Assembly: GCF_022369515.1 (NCBI RefSeq)
Contig: NZ_CP059724.1
Location: 6,138,001 to 6,202,000, forward strand
Length of the DNA stretch: 64,000 nucleotides
Direction: 5' to 3'
DNA from: Paenibacillus sp. 19GGS1-52
GTDB lineage: Bacteria; Bacillota; Bacilli; Paenibacillales; Paenibacillaceae
The translations under genes were made by a program, and so were the position numbers. Below the pieces are notes generated by a model. It was not told the DNA's origin, made no database searches, and worked only from the letters and a program-made list of their open reading frames with translations. This document shows, one piece after another, positions 18,582-29,700 of this stretch; position 1 is the first letter of the stretch; each line of letters starts with the position of its first letter.

Positions 18582-19028
18582 TTAAAATATGGAATGATAG
18601 AGTTCTTCCCGCGAAATATACATCCTTAGGGATAGCTGGCAAAGTAGATCATCTACTTTGTGAATCAGATGGCAAAGCTGTGTGATTTTCATATAGCGAA
18701 ATAGGGAGAAGTCAGTATACTGTACAAAAAAATGAATAGAAGAGACGAACAACGCAAGATCTAATTCAGATGTGCCCTCGGTACTCAGCAGCAGAATCAA
18801 TTCTTCCAACGTCAAAACTTGCGGAGGAAACAACGAGTTATGTTCTTGAAGGGCTAGTGCGCGGATCATGCAGGTTAAAGCTCTGTCACTAAGGATCAGG
18901 CAAGGAACGATATTACCCTCATCAAGCAATAGCGGGATAAAGTCCATGTAGGTTTGACAGAGATTATGGGATTTCAGGCTTTCGATTTCGTGCTGATTAT
19001 TGATATTAGACACGTTATCAGCCTCCAT
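18582..19028 (-). CDS. HEPN-like protein, 148 residues (copy A), divergent from an XRE regulator
   Basis: All-helical-looking protein of unknown function. It is clearly related to the protein at 31429: both are about 148 residues and share SIHF (97-100 here), LIHKVDDLL (121-129; LIHRADNLL in the other) and a C-terminal YHSIF (YKSIF). The first helical region with ALTCMIRALALQEHN sits where HEPN proteins have an ALKALL-type helix. The catalytic RX4-6H motif of HEPN RNases is not visible, so activity is doubtful. The ATG follows GAGG by 11 bases. It is transcribed away from the XRE gene at 19138. Function unknown; toxin, sensor or partner of the regulator are all possible. Confidence 0.6.
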   Translation of the reverse strand: MEADNVSNINNQHEIESLKSHNLCQTYMDFIPLLLDEGNIVPCLILSDRALTCMIRALALQEHNSLFPPQVLTLEELILLLSTEGTSELDLALFVSSIHFFVQYTDFSLFRYMKITQLCHLIHKVDDLLCQLSLRMYISREELYHSIF

Positions 19029-19029
19029 G

Positions 19030-19106
19030 CTGTTATATTCCTCTTTGAAAAATGTATATATTTCTCTATTTGTTGAGTACTTTATCTGTAGTGGTTAGTA
19101 TAACAG
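19030..19106. promoter_or_regulatory. Divergent promoter region with inverted TATAACAG boxes and XRE promoter
   Basis: CTGTTATA at 19030-19037 and its inverse TATAACAG at 19099-19106 sit at the two ends, so each divergent gene is preceded by TATAACAG close to its start. On plus, TTGAGT (19073-19078), a 17-base spacer and TAGTAT (19096-19101) make a plausible promoter for the XRE gene that runs into the right-hand box. This is the expected geometry for autoregulation of both genes by one repressor. Confidence 0.45.
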
Positions 19107-19137
19107 ATTGATAATGGTCCTAAAAGGAGATTTTCCG

Positions 19138-19413
19138 TTGAGCCAGCAGCCAATTATCATCAAACAGATTATCGGAAAGACAGTTAAGGCTCTACGCATC
19201 AGACAAGGTTTAACTCAAGAAGACTTGGCCTATGAATGCAATGTAGATCGCTCCTACATCTCGATGATCGAGGTTGGCAGAAATGAGCCTTCGGTGAGCA
19301 AGATCTTCGAGCTTTGTCTTGGCCTCAGAATCAGGCCTTCTGACTTTTTCACTCTTGTCGCTATAGAGTATGACAATATATTGCAAGACAGCAACAAATT
19401 AAGAGCAGAGTAA
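19138..19413 (+). CDS. XRE-family helix-turn-helix regulator (partner of copy A)
   Basis: About 91 residues. The DNA-binding domain spans residues 8-65: VKALRIRQGLTQEDLAYECNVDRSYISMIEVGRNEPSVSKIFELCLGL, a typical Cro/CI-type five-helix HTH. The frame is open further upstream with an ATG at 19114, but the TTG at 19138 is preceded by AAAGGAGA with a 7-base spacing and is chosen. There is no sensory domain, so it probably acts as a simple repressor, likely of itself and of the divergent HEPN-like gene. Its stop lies inside the following terminator stem. Confidence 0.85.
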   Translation: MSQQPIIIKQIIGKTVKALRIRQGLTQEDLAYECNVDRSYISMIEVGRNEPSVSKIFELCLGLRIRPSDFFTLVAIEYDNILQDSNKLRAE

Positions 19414-19446
19414 TAAGGTCTTCACCTTATCGCTCTGCTCTTTAAT
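19401..19446 (+). terminator. Terminator of the XRE gene, overlapping its 3' end
   Basis: AAGAGCAGAG pairs with CTCTGCTCTT with an inner ATAAGGT/ACCTTAT stem and tail TTAATTT. The left arm includes the last codons and stop of the gene. Confidence 0.8.
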
Positions 19447-19941
19447 TTAATTTATATCAGTGACTACATTCACACTATGCACTTATTTGCCGTCCCCACC
19501 ATCCCCGCAGGCAGCTCTTCTCTTAATCGCCAGACGAAGCTCATCGCCAGAATCCCCTCTATTTTGATGGCTCAAAACCAAATTAACGGTTGGCTAATTC
19601 GAGCGAACGAACAATGAGGCGAAATACAAAGCCTGAATAGTTGAAGTTCAACCTTGGCGGACTGTATAGCTGCTATTTCACTTTGAGGGGATATTGAGAG
19701 CATGAAGCGGACTCAGGAGACGTTATTGAAGCAAAAAACGGTTCTTCCGGGAAGAAATTTGGTCAATAGTGTCTCTGGAGTCCGTCAAACTCGCCAATCG
19801 CCTGATTTCGAGCAAATAGGAGCTTCTGAGTCCGGTTCACGAATTTCACCCTTTTTATGGGTCAACAAACCACATTAGCTCTTCCTATGAGGTCCATTGG
19901 CTCAGTTTCTGATTTGGAGATAGAGCCATAAAATTCCGGTT
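19443..19941. other. 500-base gene-free stretch with decayed repeats
   Basis: No credible gene. Two things stand out. A minus-strand frame of 36 codons at 19483-19593, ending in ...RRAACGDGGDGK, has no good start and may be the tail of a lost gene. Around 19704-19795 an imperfect inverted repeat pairs GCGGACTCAGGAGACG with TGTCTCTGGAGTCCGT, and GAGTCCG recurs near 19833, suggesting a degraded intergenic repeat element. Confidence 0.4.
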
Positions 19942-21886
<1,945 letters not shown>

Positions 21887-21914
21887 TGGTGGTGGTTGTA
21901 AACAAGAGCGCAGC

Positions 21915-21945
21915 AAAAAAGCCGCTCCACAATGGAGCGGCTTTA
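21915..21945 (-). terminator. Riboswitch-controlled terminator
   Basis: On the minus strand GCCGCTCCA pairs with TGGAGCGGC around a 3-base loop, followed by TTTTTT. It directly follows the TPP aptamer and precedes thiC, the expected expression platform for ligand-induced termination. Confidence 0.87.
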
Positions 21946-21986
21946 TCTATGAACAGCCAAGAAGGCTATACTTGAAAAAGTCCGAC

Positions 21987-22080
21987 TCCACTTTCCTACG
22001 CTGGTATGATCCAGATCAGGTTCAAGGGTCCAGGAATTTAATTTTCCCGTCTCAGCCAATTCAGGCTCCCCTAGTGGGTA
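21987..22080 (-). promoter_or_regulatory. TPP riboswitch (THI element)
   Basis: The minus strand contains the conserved core in order: GGGGAGCC, GGCTGAGA, ACCCTTGAACCTGATCTGG and TACCAGCGTAGGAA, enclosed by a P1 stem CCACT/AGTGG. The riboswitch binds thiamine pyrophosphate and regulates thiC downstream. Confidence 0.97.
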
Positions 22081-22133
22081 TCTTATTTAGTTAGTTATTA
22101 AACTACAGGTATTGGATTCTTTTGTCAACCTGA

Positions 22134-22574
22134 TTACTTCTTCTCAGCAGTCCACATTTTTGACAACCAGCTGTCAAATTCAGGGCCTTTTTCACCCTCG
22201 TAAGCATCGTAAATATCCACTCGCATCTTCTTCAGCTTCTCTTTGAACTCTTCAAACGAATGATCCTGGGGCAGACTCTTCTTGATTCTAATAAGAATCT
22301 TGGATACGCCCTTCACCAATTCCGGTTTGTTCTTGGAAGGTGCTTTCACATCCTCGCCAAAAGCCTTGAGTTTCAAGTAAGCAGCTTCTTGTACGGTATA
22401 GACAGGATCGCTGGTCATTAAACGTGTCAGGATATCAATGATCTTGGAGTGCTTAGTTTGACCTAGCTCTTCAACAGCAGCGAGACGCGCTCTCCAATCT
22501 CCGGAGCGGTTCGCCTCTCTTTTTAATTCTTCATAATTTTCTGGCAATTCATTTACTATTTCTTCGTTACTCAA
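22134..22574 (-). CDS. HEAT-repeat-like protein
   Basis: About 146 residues, helical, with WRARLAAVEELGQTKHSKIIDILTRLMTSDPVYTVQEAAYLKLKAFG (about 25-75) forming two HEAT-like helical pairs of the PBS-lyase type, often used for protein binding. The C-terminal half is lysine- and acid-rich. The frame opens at TTG 22583, but AAAGGGA leaves proper spacing only for the TTG at 22574 (MSNEEIVNEL). It lies upstream of thiC in the same direction, with the riboswitch in between, and is not obviously related to thiamine. Partner unknown. Confidence 0.72.
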   Translation of the reverse strand: MSNEEIVNELPENYEELKREANRSGDWRARLAAVEELGQTKHSKIIDILTRLMTSDPVYTVQEAAYLKLKAFGEDVKAPSKNKPELVKGVSKILIRIKKSLPQDHSFEEFKEKLKKMRVDIYDAYEGEKGPEFDSWLSKMWTAEKK

Positions 22575-22757
22575 ATGACACAATCCCTTTCTTTGTTCAA
22601 TCTATTGTAAACAACCGATCAATTCATTCAACACCTTAAGACGAGCCTTAGAACCGATAAGTCAATTTTACAGTACTGTTCTCCATCATTTCAATCTTTT
22701 CGGCAAAACAAGTGATAAATTGGAGACATTTTCTTATTCCAGCCTTTGTTATGACAG

Positions 22758-22812
22758 AAAAAGGGTCTATCCCTTAACAGTTTTTCCGACTGCCGGCAGG
22801 ATAAACCCTTTT
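22758..22812 (-). terminator. Terminator of the NHL/SLH surface-protein gene
   Basis: AAAAAGGGTCTATCC pairs with GGATAAACCCTTTT (one mismatch) across a 26-base loop; the minus strand continues TTTTTCTG. It begins about 30 bases after the gene's stop. Confidence 0.78.
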
Positions 22813-22842
22813 GAAGTGAATTAACTATCGTAAAATGTTGAT

Positions 22843-25800
22843 TTACTTACTCTGCTGCGCCAGCATCTTCAGCAATACGGTTATCGCTTCGGCTCTGGTC
22901 GTGTTACCGGCTGGATCGAATTGATTCAGGCCTTTGCCTTCGATTAGGCCCAGTTTCTTCACTGCGGCTACCGCACCCTTCGCCCATGTCGGGATGTTCA
23001 AGTCATCAGCAAAATTTGTTACCGCATTGGTCTCAAGCGTAAGCTTCAGCGCACTGGCAATCATCGAAGCCATCTCCGCACGTGTGATCGGGGCATTCGG
23101 ACGGAAGGTACCGTCCTCATAGCCATGGATGATCCCCGCTCCTATAGCTTGCGCCACTGCCTGCTTAGCCCAAGTGCCAATCTTCGCGCGATCTGTGAAT
23201 CCCAAATCTGCTCCGACTTCCTCTGACTGCAAGGTATTCATCAGCATCACCGCAAATTCCGCACGGGTCACACTGTTTCCCGGCTTGAACGTTCCGTCCA
23301 GGTAACCCTTGACGATGCCGTCAGCTACGGCTTGCTTGATACTGGCTTCCGCCCAGTGTCCCGCGATATCACTGAACTGTGTTTCTACGGTAGTTGGCGC
23401 TGCTAGATCTACGGCGAATACCGCATAATATTTGTTGAAATGATCGACACTCACCGTGATGTGATTACCGTTCACTGTACCCCCGGCAACCTCCACCCAA
23501 ATTTTCTGCAATTCGTCATAGTAGAACACTGCTGCTCGTTGACTGCTGTTCACTTTGACCGGATCGAACGTAAAAGTTAAGATGACCGGATTGATGAAGT
23601 TCTCGGTAAAGTTCTTCAGAAGTTCAAACACCGGACTGACCAATACCTGCTGGTTCGTGAGCAGGTCTAACGTATCCAACACTTTCGCAATCGTTACGCG
23701 CAGGACTTGGTTGGTGGCATTGGAAGGAATCGAAAGAGTGATCTCATCGTTCAGACTCACCTTTCCGGCTATACCTACGGGAAGGGTCAGCTTGCCATCT
23801 GTTGTTGTTATGAGGGTTGGGGGCGGAGTTGCTGTCGGCTGCTCAGCCGCTGCCCGTGTTACCATCACTGTATAAGTCTTAACAGTACCATCCTGCGCTG
23901 TCACTGCAACAGAAATGGAGTTGCTGCCCACACTTAAAGGAATTGCGCCGCTTGCCTGACTGCTGGTCACCGAAATCCCATTCACCTTCAATGCCGCATT
24001 ACTGTCATATACACTCGCCGTTACCGCTAAGCTGGATACCCCATTCGCTACAGTGGATGTGTAACCTGTAGTCTCCGCGGAAAAATCAGGACTTAGCGTT
24101 CCGCTGGATAAAGTCAATTCGCCGAGGTCCGCATTGCCGCTTAGGACGGGTGCAGCGGCCCGGGTCACATTCACCGTATACCTATTGCTGGTTCCATCCT
24201 CTGCCAGCACGGTTACCTGTACGGGATTCACGCCTACATTCAGGCTGGCGTTATAGGTATAGACATCATTCGTTACCGTACTATATACAGCACCGGTCAC
24301 TGAGATCGTTTGTGTCGGGTCTCCCTTACTGAAGGACAACTCTACATCGGATACAGCGTTAGCCACAGCCACCGTATAATTAACCTTACCTGACAAGAAC
24401 GTTGGAGATAACGCCCCCTGACTCACAGCCAAGTTGGATAGTAATGCATTATTGCTCAGTCTTGTGACATGGAGCCTATAGGCCTTCGTTGTTGTTCCAT
24501 CCATCGCGGTGACTTTAACCGTAATGACATTGACGCCCGTTTGTAGAGGAACTGTGTGCGTAGTCACGTTTCCTAATACGGAGCCTGCAGCCGCACCATT
24601 GGCAGCCGTTACCTCTACGGTCGCCAGAGGATCAGCAAGTTTGGTGGTAATCGTTAGGTCAGCCATGTCAGCAGCGACCGTTGCCGTGTAAGGAACTGTG
24701 TTGTCCGCTGTAACCGAAGGGCTAAGTGTACCCGCCGAGAGCGTAAGATCCGTGACATGCGTATTATCATTCGGCGAGAATATACGAACATTGGAGGCAT
24801 CCTGCATATAGAGCTTCCCACTCGAATCGAATGTAATTGCACCAACGAACTCTGTATCTCCACTATTATCGTTATTCCACTCTGACAGATACGTACCCTC
24901 TGCATCAAACTTTTGAATGCGGTTATTAACGCCATCCACCACATAGACGTTCCCGCCCTCATCTACGGCGATTCCCCTTGGAAAACGGAACTGACCCTTA
25001 TCGTTGCCATAACTGCCCCACTGCAACAAGTAGTTACCATTCGAGTCAAATTTCTGAACGCGGTTATTGTCGTGATCCAATACGTACACAATCCCACTAT
25101 GATCTATGGTAATGTGTAAAGGAGTGTAGAACTGACCATTACCGCTGCCCTGACTCCCCCACTTGGTCAGGTAATCACCCTTTAAGTTGAATTTTTGGAT
25201 GCGATTGTTATTACTCTCTGCCACATACAAATTACCACTATCATCTATAGTAATTCCAAAAGGATAATTGAACTCGCCGTCACCGCTGCCGTACCTCCCC
25301 CACTGTGCGAGATACTCACCGTTCGAGTTGAATTTTTGAATGCGATTATTACTACCATCTGCTACATACACATTACCAGCATCATCTACAGCAATTCCAT
25401 AAGGATTGTCGAACTCGCCATCACCACTGCCGTATCTCCCCCACTTCATGATGAGATTCCCATTGGCATCAAATTTTAAGATCCGGTTGTGATTAGTATC
25501 TGTAACATAGATGTCCCCATTGCTAAGAGCTACGTTTACATTGGAAAAGTAAGATGTGCTTGAATAACTGCCCCATTGGGTGAGGTAGTTACCGTTCGAG
25601 TCGAACTTTTGGATGCGGCTATTATCACTATCCACCACATACACATTACCATTATCATCTACAGTGATTCCGAAAGAATAGGAGAACTCACTCTCGCCAC
25701 TGCCCTCACTCCCCCATTGTGTTAAGAACACACCATTTGAGTCAAATTTCTGAACGCGATGATCACTATCAAATACATACACATTACCGCTAGAATCTAC

Positions 25801-26553
25801 GGTGATTCTACCAGAGATGTTGAATTCACCCTCACCACCGCCATAGTTTCCCCACTGCATCAGGTAGGCACCATTTGAATCAAATTTTTGAATGCGGTTA
25901 TTATTACTATCCGCCACATATACATTACCGTTATCATCTGCAGTAATTCCATATGAAAGTGAAAACTCACCGTTACCGCTACCAGCGCTTCCCCACTGTG
26001 TGAGGTACGCACCACTGGTATCAAACTTCTGAACGCGGTAATTATATGTATCCAACACATATACGTTGCCGCTAGAGTCTACGGTGATTCCTTGAGGATA
26101 GTTGAACTCACCATCACCACTGCCCGCGCTCCCCCACTCTGACAGGTAGACACCATTCTGATCAAACTTTTGGATGCGGCTATGCTGCATTTCCATCACA
26201 TACACGTTTCCGCTATCATCTATCGTAATGCTTTCTGGATAGTAGAACTGCCCCTTGCCAGTTCCCTCCTCACCCCACTGCATGAGGTAAACCCCATTCG
26301 AATCGAACTTTTGAATGCGGTTATTATTACGATCTATCACATAAATATTACCATAGGAGTCTACTGCCGCTCCTGCAGGACCATAAAATTCCCCCTCGCC
26401 AGACAGTTTGAATTTCCCGCTTGTAGGTAATTCATGAATACCACTTGATGTCGGGCTGGCATACGCTTTAGCAGAGAACTGTACGGATAGCGTTCCCAAG
26501 AGCAGCACCACAACCATAAACCAGGATAGCTGCTGTCTTAATCCTTTGGACAT
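22843..26553 (-). CDS. Giant surface protein: 12 NHL repeats, three cadherin-like domains, three SLH domains
   Basis: A 1236-residue secreted protein. Residues 1-32 are a signal peptide. Residues 45-600 hold twelve NHL-type repeats of about 47 residues (core GNVYVxDxxNNRIQKFDSNGxYLxQWG), the last degenerate, enough for two six-bladed propellers. Residues about 605-895 are three cadherin-like beta-sandwich repeats (each with LSxGxLSPxF and ending VTRAA). A linker ATPPPT and a further domain follow, and residues about 1055-1236 are three SLH domains (HWAEASIKQAVADGIVKGYLDGTFKPGNSVTRAE) that bind pyruvylated cell-wall polymer. It is therefore a wall-attached protein with an outward binding surface, perhaps for glycans or proteins. 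Monocistronic. Confidence 0.92.
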   Translation of the reverse strand: MSKGLRQQLSWFMVVVLLLGTLSVQFSAKAYASPTSSGIHELPTSGKFKLSGEGEFYGPAGAAVDSYGNIYVIDRNNNRIQKFDSNGVYLMQWGEEGTGKGQFYYPESITIDDSGNVYVMEMQHSRIQKFDQNGVYLSEWGSAGSGDGEFNYPQGITVDSSGNVYVLDTYNYRVQKFDTSGAYLTQWGSAGSGNGEFSLSYGITADDNGNVYVADSNNNRIQKFDSNGAYLMQWGNYGGGEGEFNISGRITVDSSGNVYVFDSDHRVQKFDSNGVFLTQWGSEGSGESEFSYSFGITVDDNGNVYVVDSDNSRIQKFDSNGNYLTQWGSYSSTSYFSNVNVALSNGDIYVTDTNHNRILKFDANGNLIMKWGRYGSGDGEFDNPYGIAVDDAGNVYVADGSNNRIQKFNSNGEYLAQWGRYGSGDGEFNYPFGITIDDSGNLYVAESNNNRIQKFNLKGDYLTKWGSQGSGNGQFYTPLHITIDHSGIVYVLDHDNNRVQKFDSNGNYLLQWGSYGNDKGQFRFPRGIAVDEGGNVYVVDGVNNRIQKFDAEGTYLSEWNNDNSGDTEFVGAITFDSSGKLYMQDASNVRIFSPNDNTHVTDLTLSAGTLSPSVTADNTVPYTATVAADMADLTITTKLADPLATVEVTAANGAAAGSVLGNVTTHTVPLQTGVNVITVKVTAMDGTTTKAYRLHVTRLSNNALLSNLAVSQGALSPTFLSGKVNYTVAVANAVSDVELSFSKGDPTQTISVTGAVYSTVTNDVYTYNASLNVGVNPVQVTVLAEDGTSNRYTVNVTRAAAPVLSGNADLGELTLSSGTLSPDFSAETTGYTSTVANGVSSLAVTASVYDSNAALKVNGISVTSSQASGAIPLSVGSNSISVAVTAQDGTVKTYTVMVTRAAAEQPTATPPPTLITTTDGKLTLPVGIAGKVSLNDEITLSIPSNATNQVLRVTIAKVLDTLDLLTNQQVLVSPVFELLKNFTENFINPVILTFTFDPVKVNSSQRAAVFYYDELQKIWVEVAGGTVNGNHITVSVDHFNKYYAVFAVDLAAPTTVETQFSDIAGHWAEASIKQAVADGIVKGYLDGTFKPGNSVTRAEFAVMLMNTLQSEEVGADLGFTDRAKIGTWAKQAVAQAIGAGIIHGYEDGTFRPNAPITRAEMASMIASALKLTLETNAVTNFADDLNIPTWAKGAVAAVKKLGLIEGKGLNQFDPAGNTTRAEAITVLLKMLAQQSK

Positions 26554-26680
26554 ATTTACTCCCCCAATTAATTGTTTAATTTTGTATAGTATAGTTTATA
26601 TTAATCAAATTTGTATCTAAAAAGATATATAATTCGAGATAAAGTTGAAATTATAGTGTGGAACATATCATCCTTACATT

Positions 26681-26728
26681 AAAAAAGCCAACAAGCAGGT
26701 CTATAACGACCGAATTGTTGGCTTTTGA
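26681..26728 (-). terminator. Terminator of the LuxR-type regulator gene
   Basis: AAAAGCCAACAA pairs with TTGTTGGCTTTT, with an inner GGTC/GACC stem. It lies 22 bases beyond the stop on minus, where the tail is TTTTTTAATG. Confidence 0.85.
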
Positions 26729-26749
26729 ACAACTATCATCCGCAAATTG

Positions 26750-29700
26750 CTATTCCACTAATTGCAGCTCGCGCGCACGGGAGATCGCTTGTGAACGGCG
26801 CTTGACCCCTAGCTTCCCGTACAGTCGGAATACATGACTCTTAACGGTTCCCTCTGTAATCCCAAATCGATCAGCTATTTCCTTGTTGGATAACCCATCG
26901 GACAGGGAGTATAAGATCTCGGTTTCACGCAGAGTGAGCGGATCGACGAGCAGCTTGGAAGTTTCAGTAGTGGCTGTCAGTTCATCAGAAATCATTCCTA
27001 TGCGGGATTCCTGAAGCGATTTCTGGTATACCATACGGGTAATCATGAAATTCAACACTTCCAGACCTTCCTTGGTAAACGCTCCTACTATAAGGTTATT
27101 CTCCAAATAAAGCACAGAGGGCAGCACACTTCCCGGAAAAAGCACCGGCATGCACAGAATCGATTTCGACAGATTGCGTTGAATAGACGGATCAGCGGCA
27201 TAAGAGCTGTGTGAAGCATTGGCAAGTAAGATCGGCTCGCCAGTCATAATGACATATCTAACAATCGATTCCGCAAACCCTAGCTCTCCTGGCAGAACCT
27301 CGTTACTCCCACTTTGAGCTTCAATGTGAAATACTTCTTCCTGACCATTCAGCACATACCCATGAACTGCCCCCGAATAACGAAGCGCTGATGTCAGGAA
27401 GGGAGTGAACATATCCTGATCGTCTGCTGAACCTGCCCACTCGGAAATTCGTCCTAAGAATACTTTTCCATCATCCACAAAAGCTACTCTGTCGGGATGG
27501 ACTTGGGTCGGCTTCGCTTCGAGTGCTCCCTCAGCAACTTTTCGTTCTTCTTTCAGCTCTGAAGTGGATAAAGGCAGCCCCGGATAATCCTTCTTAAGCT
27601 GCTCTACTTTGACGGTAGCCCCCCATTGCGCATAAGCATTACAAGCATCTGCCATTAATATCTCTGCTCCGCCAACACTTCCGGCTTCCTTGTAAAACCT
27701 TGAAGCCAACTCGTAGGCCATAGCCTCCATCATGCCATACCCTTCTGTTCGTGCGGAATTAATAGCAAGCTCATAGCCTTTTGCCGCTCCTGCCCATTGT
27801 CCATCGATTCGCTCTAATTCAGCCATAATGAGCAAATAAGCCGAAGACCCCTGTCCAAAATAACCAGACCATTGCTGCATAGAACGCAGTTGCTTACCAA
27901 GTCTCTTGCGAATACTTTTACGTTCTTCTTGCGGTGCCTCTGCATACAGGGCAGCAAGGGATAGTGACTGGTAGACATGTTGTTTACGAACTTGCATCCG
28001 TGTCTGTCTAAACGTATTAAATTCCCCTTGCTCTGTCCATTCAAGAGCTTCACGATACCGTCCAGCTAGATAAGCAATTTCGATTTGGCAGGTACAGTTA
28101 TAATAAATCTCGTTGTTCAGCGTCCCCTTGGAACGATTGCTCAGCAGTGGAATAACAACTTCATCGTTGTCAGGAACCTCGCCCTGTAATTGGGCCACAT
28201 ACCGTCTCGCAATGCGAAATATGTTCAGCGTCACCTCGTCTACAAGCTTCTGGGACCTAGCTTCATACTCTGCAATCCGTGCAGACAACGCATATAAATT
28301 CCCAGTATGAGTGGTTGTACACGTTAGCATCGCAATACTAACAAACGTCAAATTGGCGGATTCCATCCCATAGTGTATAGATTGCTCAAAATGCTCTAAT
28401 CCTTCTTTTGGATTCTGCTGCAGTCTAGAAAGGCCTCGGATGTAGTACAGTCGGCAGTATAAATCCGTGCTTTCAAAAGAGGATGCGAGTAGAAAAGCCG
28501 TATCAATATAATGAAGCCCTAATCGAGTGAAGGAGATTTTATTTCTAAGAATCACCAAGCCATAACTTGCCAGAATATACGCAAATGCTTCGTTATTCCC
28601 ATGCTTCAGACCGAAACGAACGAACCTCGAGAACAATATAGCAGATAATTCCAGGCTTAACGTAAATACCGAGGTCGCTATCGCCATGACCAGATCCGAC
28701 AAGGCTTTGTAATGGGGGTCGTTATTTAAGGGTAAATACGGAAGCTCTTGACGCATTCTGTACAAAGCTGTTTGCGTCATGGCTACTTCCTTCAAGATCC
28801 CTGCCTTAGAATACTTTACTGGCAGCTTCCAGCCAAATTCTGCAAGTGCTTGCCGTCCGACGTTCACCGCCAGTTCATCTTTTGCTAAAAAGGTGTACAT
28901 CGAAATCCGAATAAGATAGATCCGGGAACGCTCGACCAGGTCAGTTGTCCGGGCCATCAACCGCTCAAGTAATATTGACGCACGTTCTGTATATCCACAC
29001 ATATACTCACATTCAGGCAGTTCCAGCATCAATTGATAGGCAAGTGAGCCAGGTACCGCATCATTCTCCCCAATTAGATACAGTCCTGTTTCCAGAAAGT
29101 ATAGTGCTGCTGCATAAGCTGTCGTTGCTTTCGATTTCAGACCTGCTTGTAGATTAAATTCAGCCAGCTCTATTCTCATCGCCGGATCTGTCATTATCTT
29201 GGAGCCCAAGTTCAAGTGATATACCTTGTCAAAGATGGAATATACCTGCTCGTTCTCGCTCCCACTCTGATGCATCATACGCCCAATCGCTAGATGTAAG
29301 CTGGCATGTTCTGCTTCAGAAACGGTCTGATACGCAGCCTGCTGCACCCGATCATGCAAAAAAGCATATTCAATATCCTCCGTCTCTCCCTCCACAAAGC
29401 CATCCTCACGGCTTATTAAGCCTTCATCCTCGGCGCCCTGCAAGAAATCCAATGTATCCAGGAAGGAGTACCCGCTCACAAGAGCAACCGTTGCTAGATG
29501 GAAATGGCTGCCAAGAGCAGCTGCAATCCCCAGTAAACTTATGGTTCTCTCCGGAAGCATCCGAATTCGCCGCTCAATGAAATGAAGAATGTCGGGATCT
29601 TCAGGCTGTTCTGTAACTGCAGCCATATCCCATGTCCACATGGCTTGCTCCTCATCAAAAAGCAGCTTATGCTCACGGTATAGGCTATCCAGAAACTGAT

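Noticed and set aside
22843-26553. Regular 141-base periodicity considered as a CRISPR-like array
   Set aside because: It is the coding repeat of the NHL domains; repeats are diverged and in frame.
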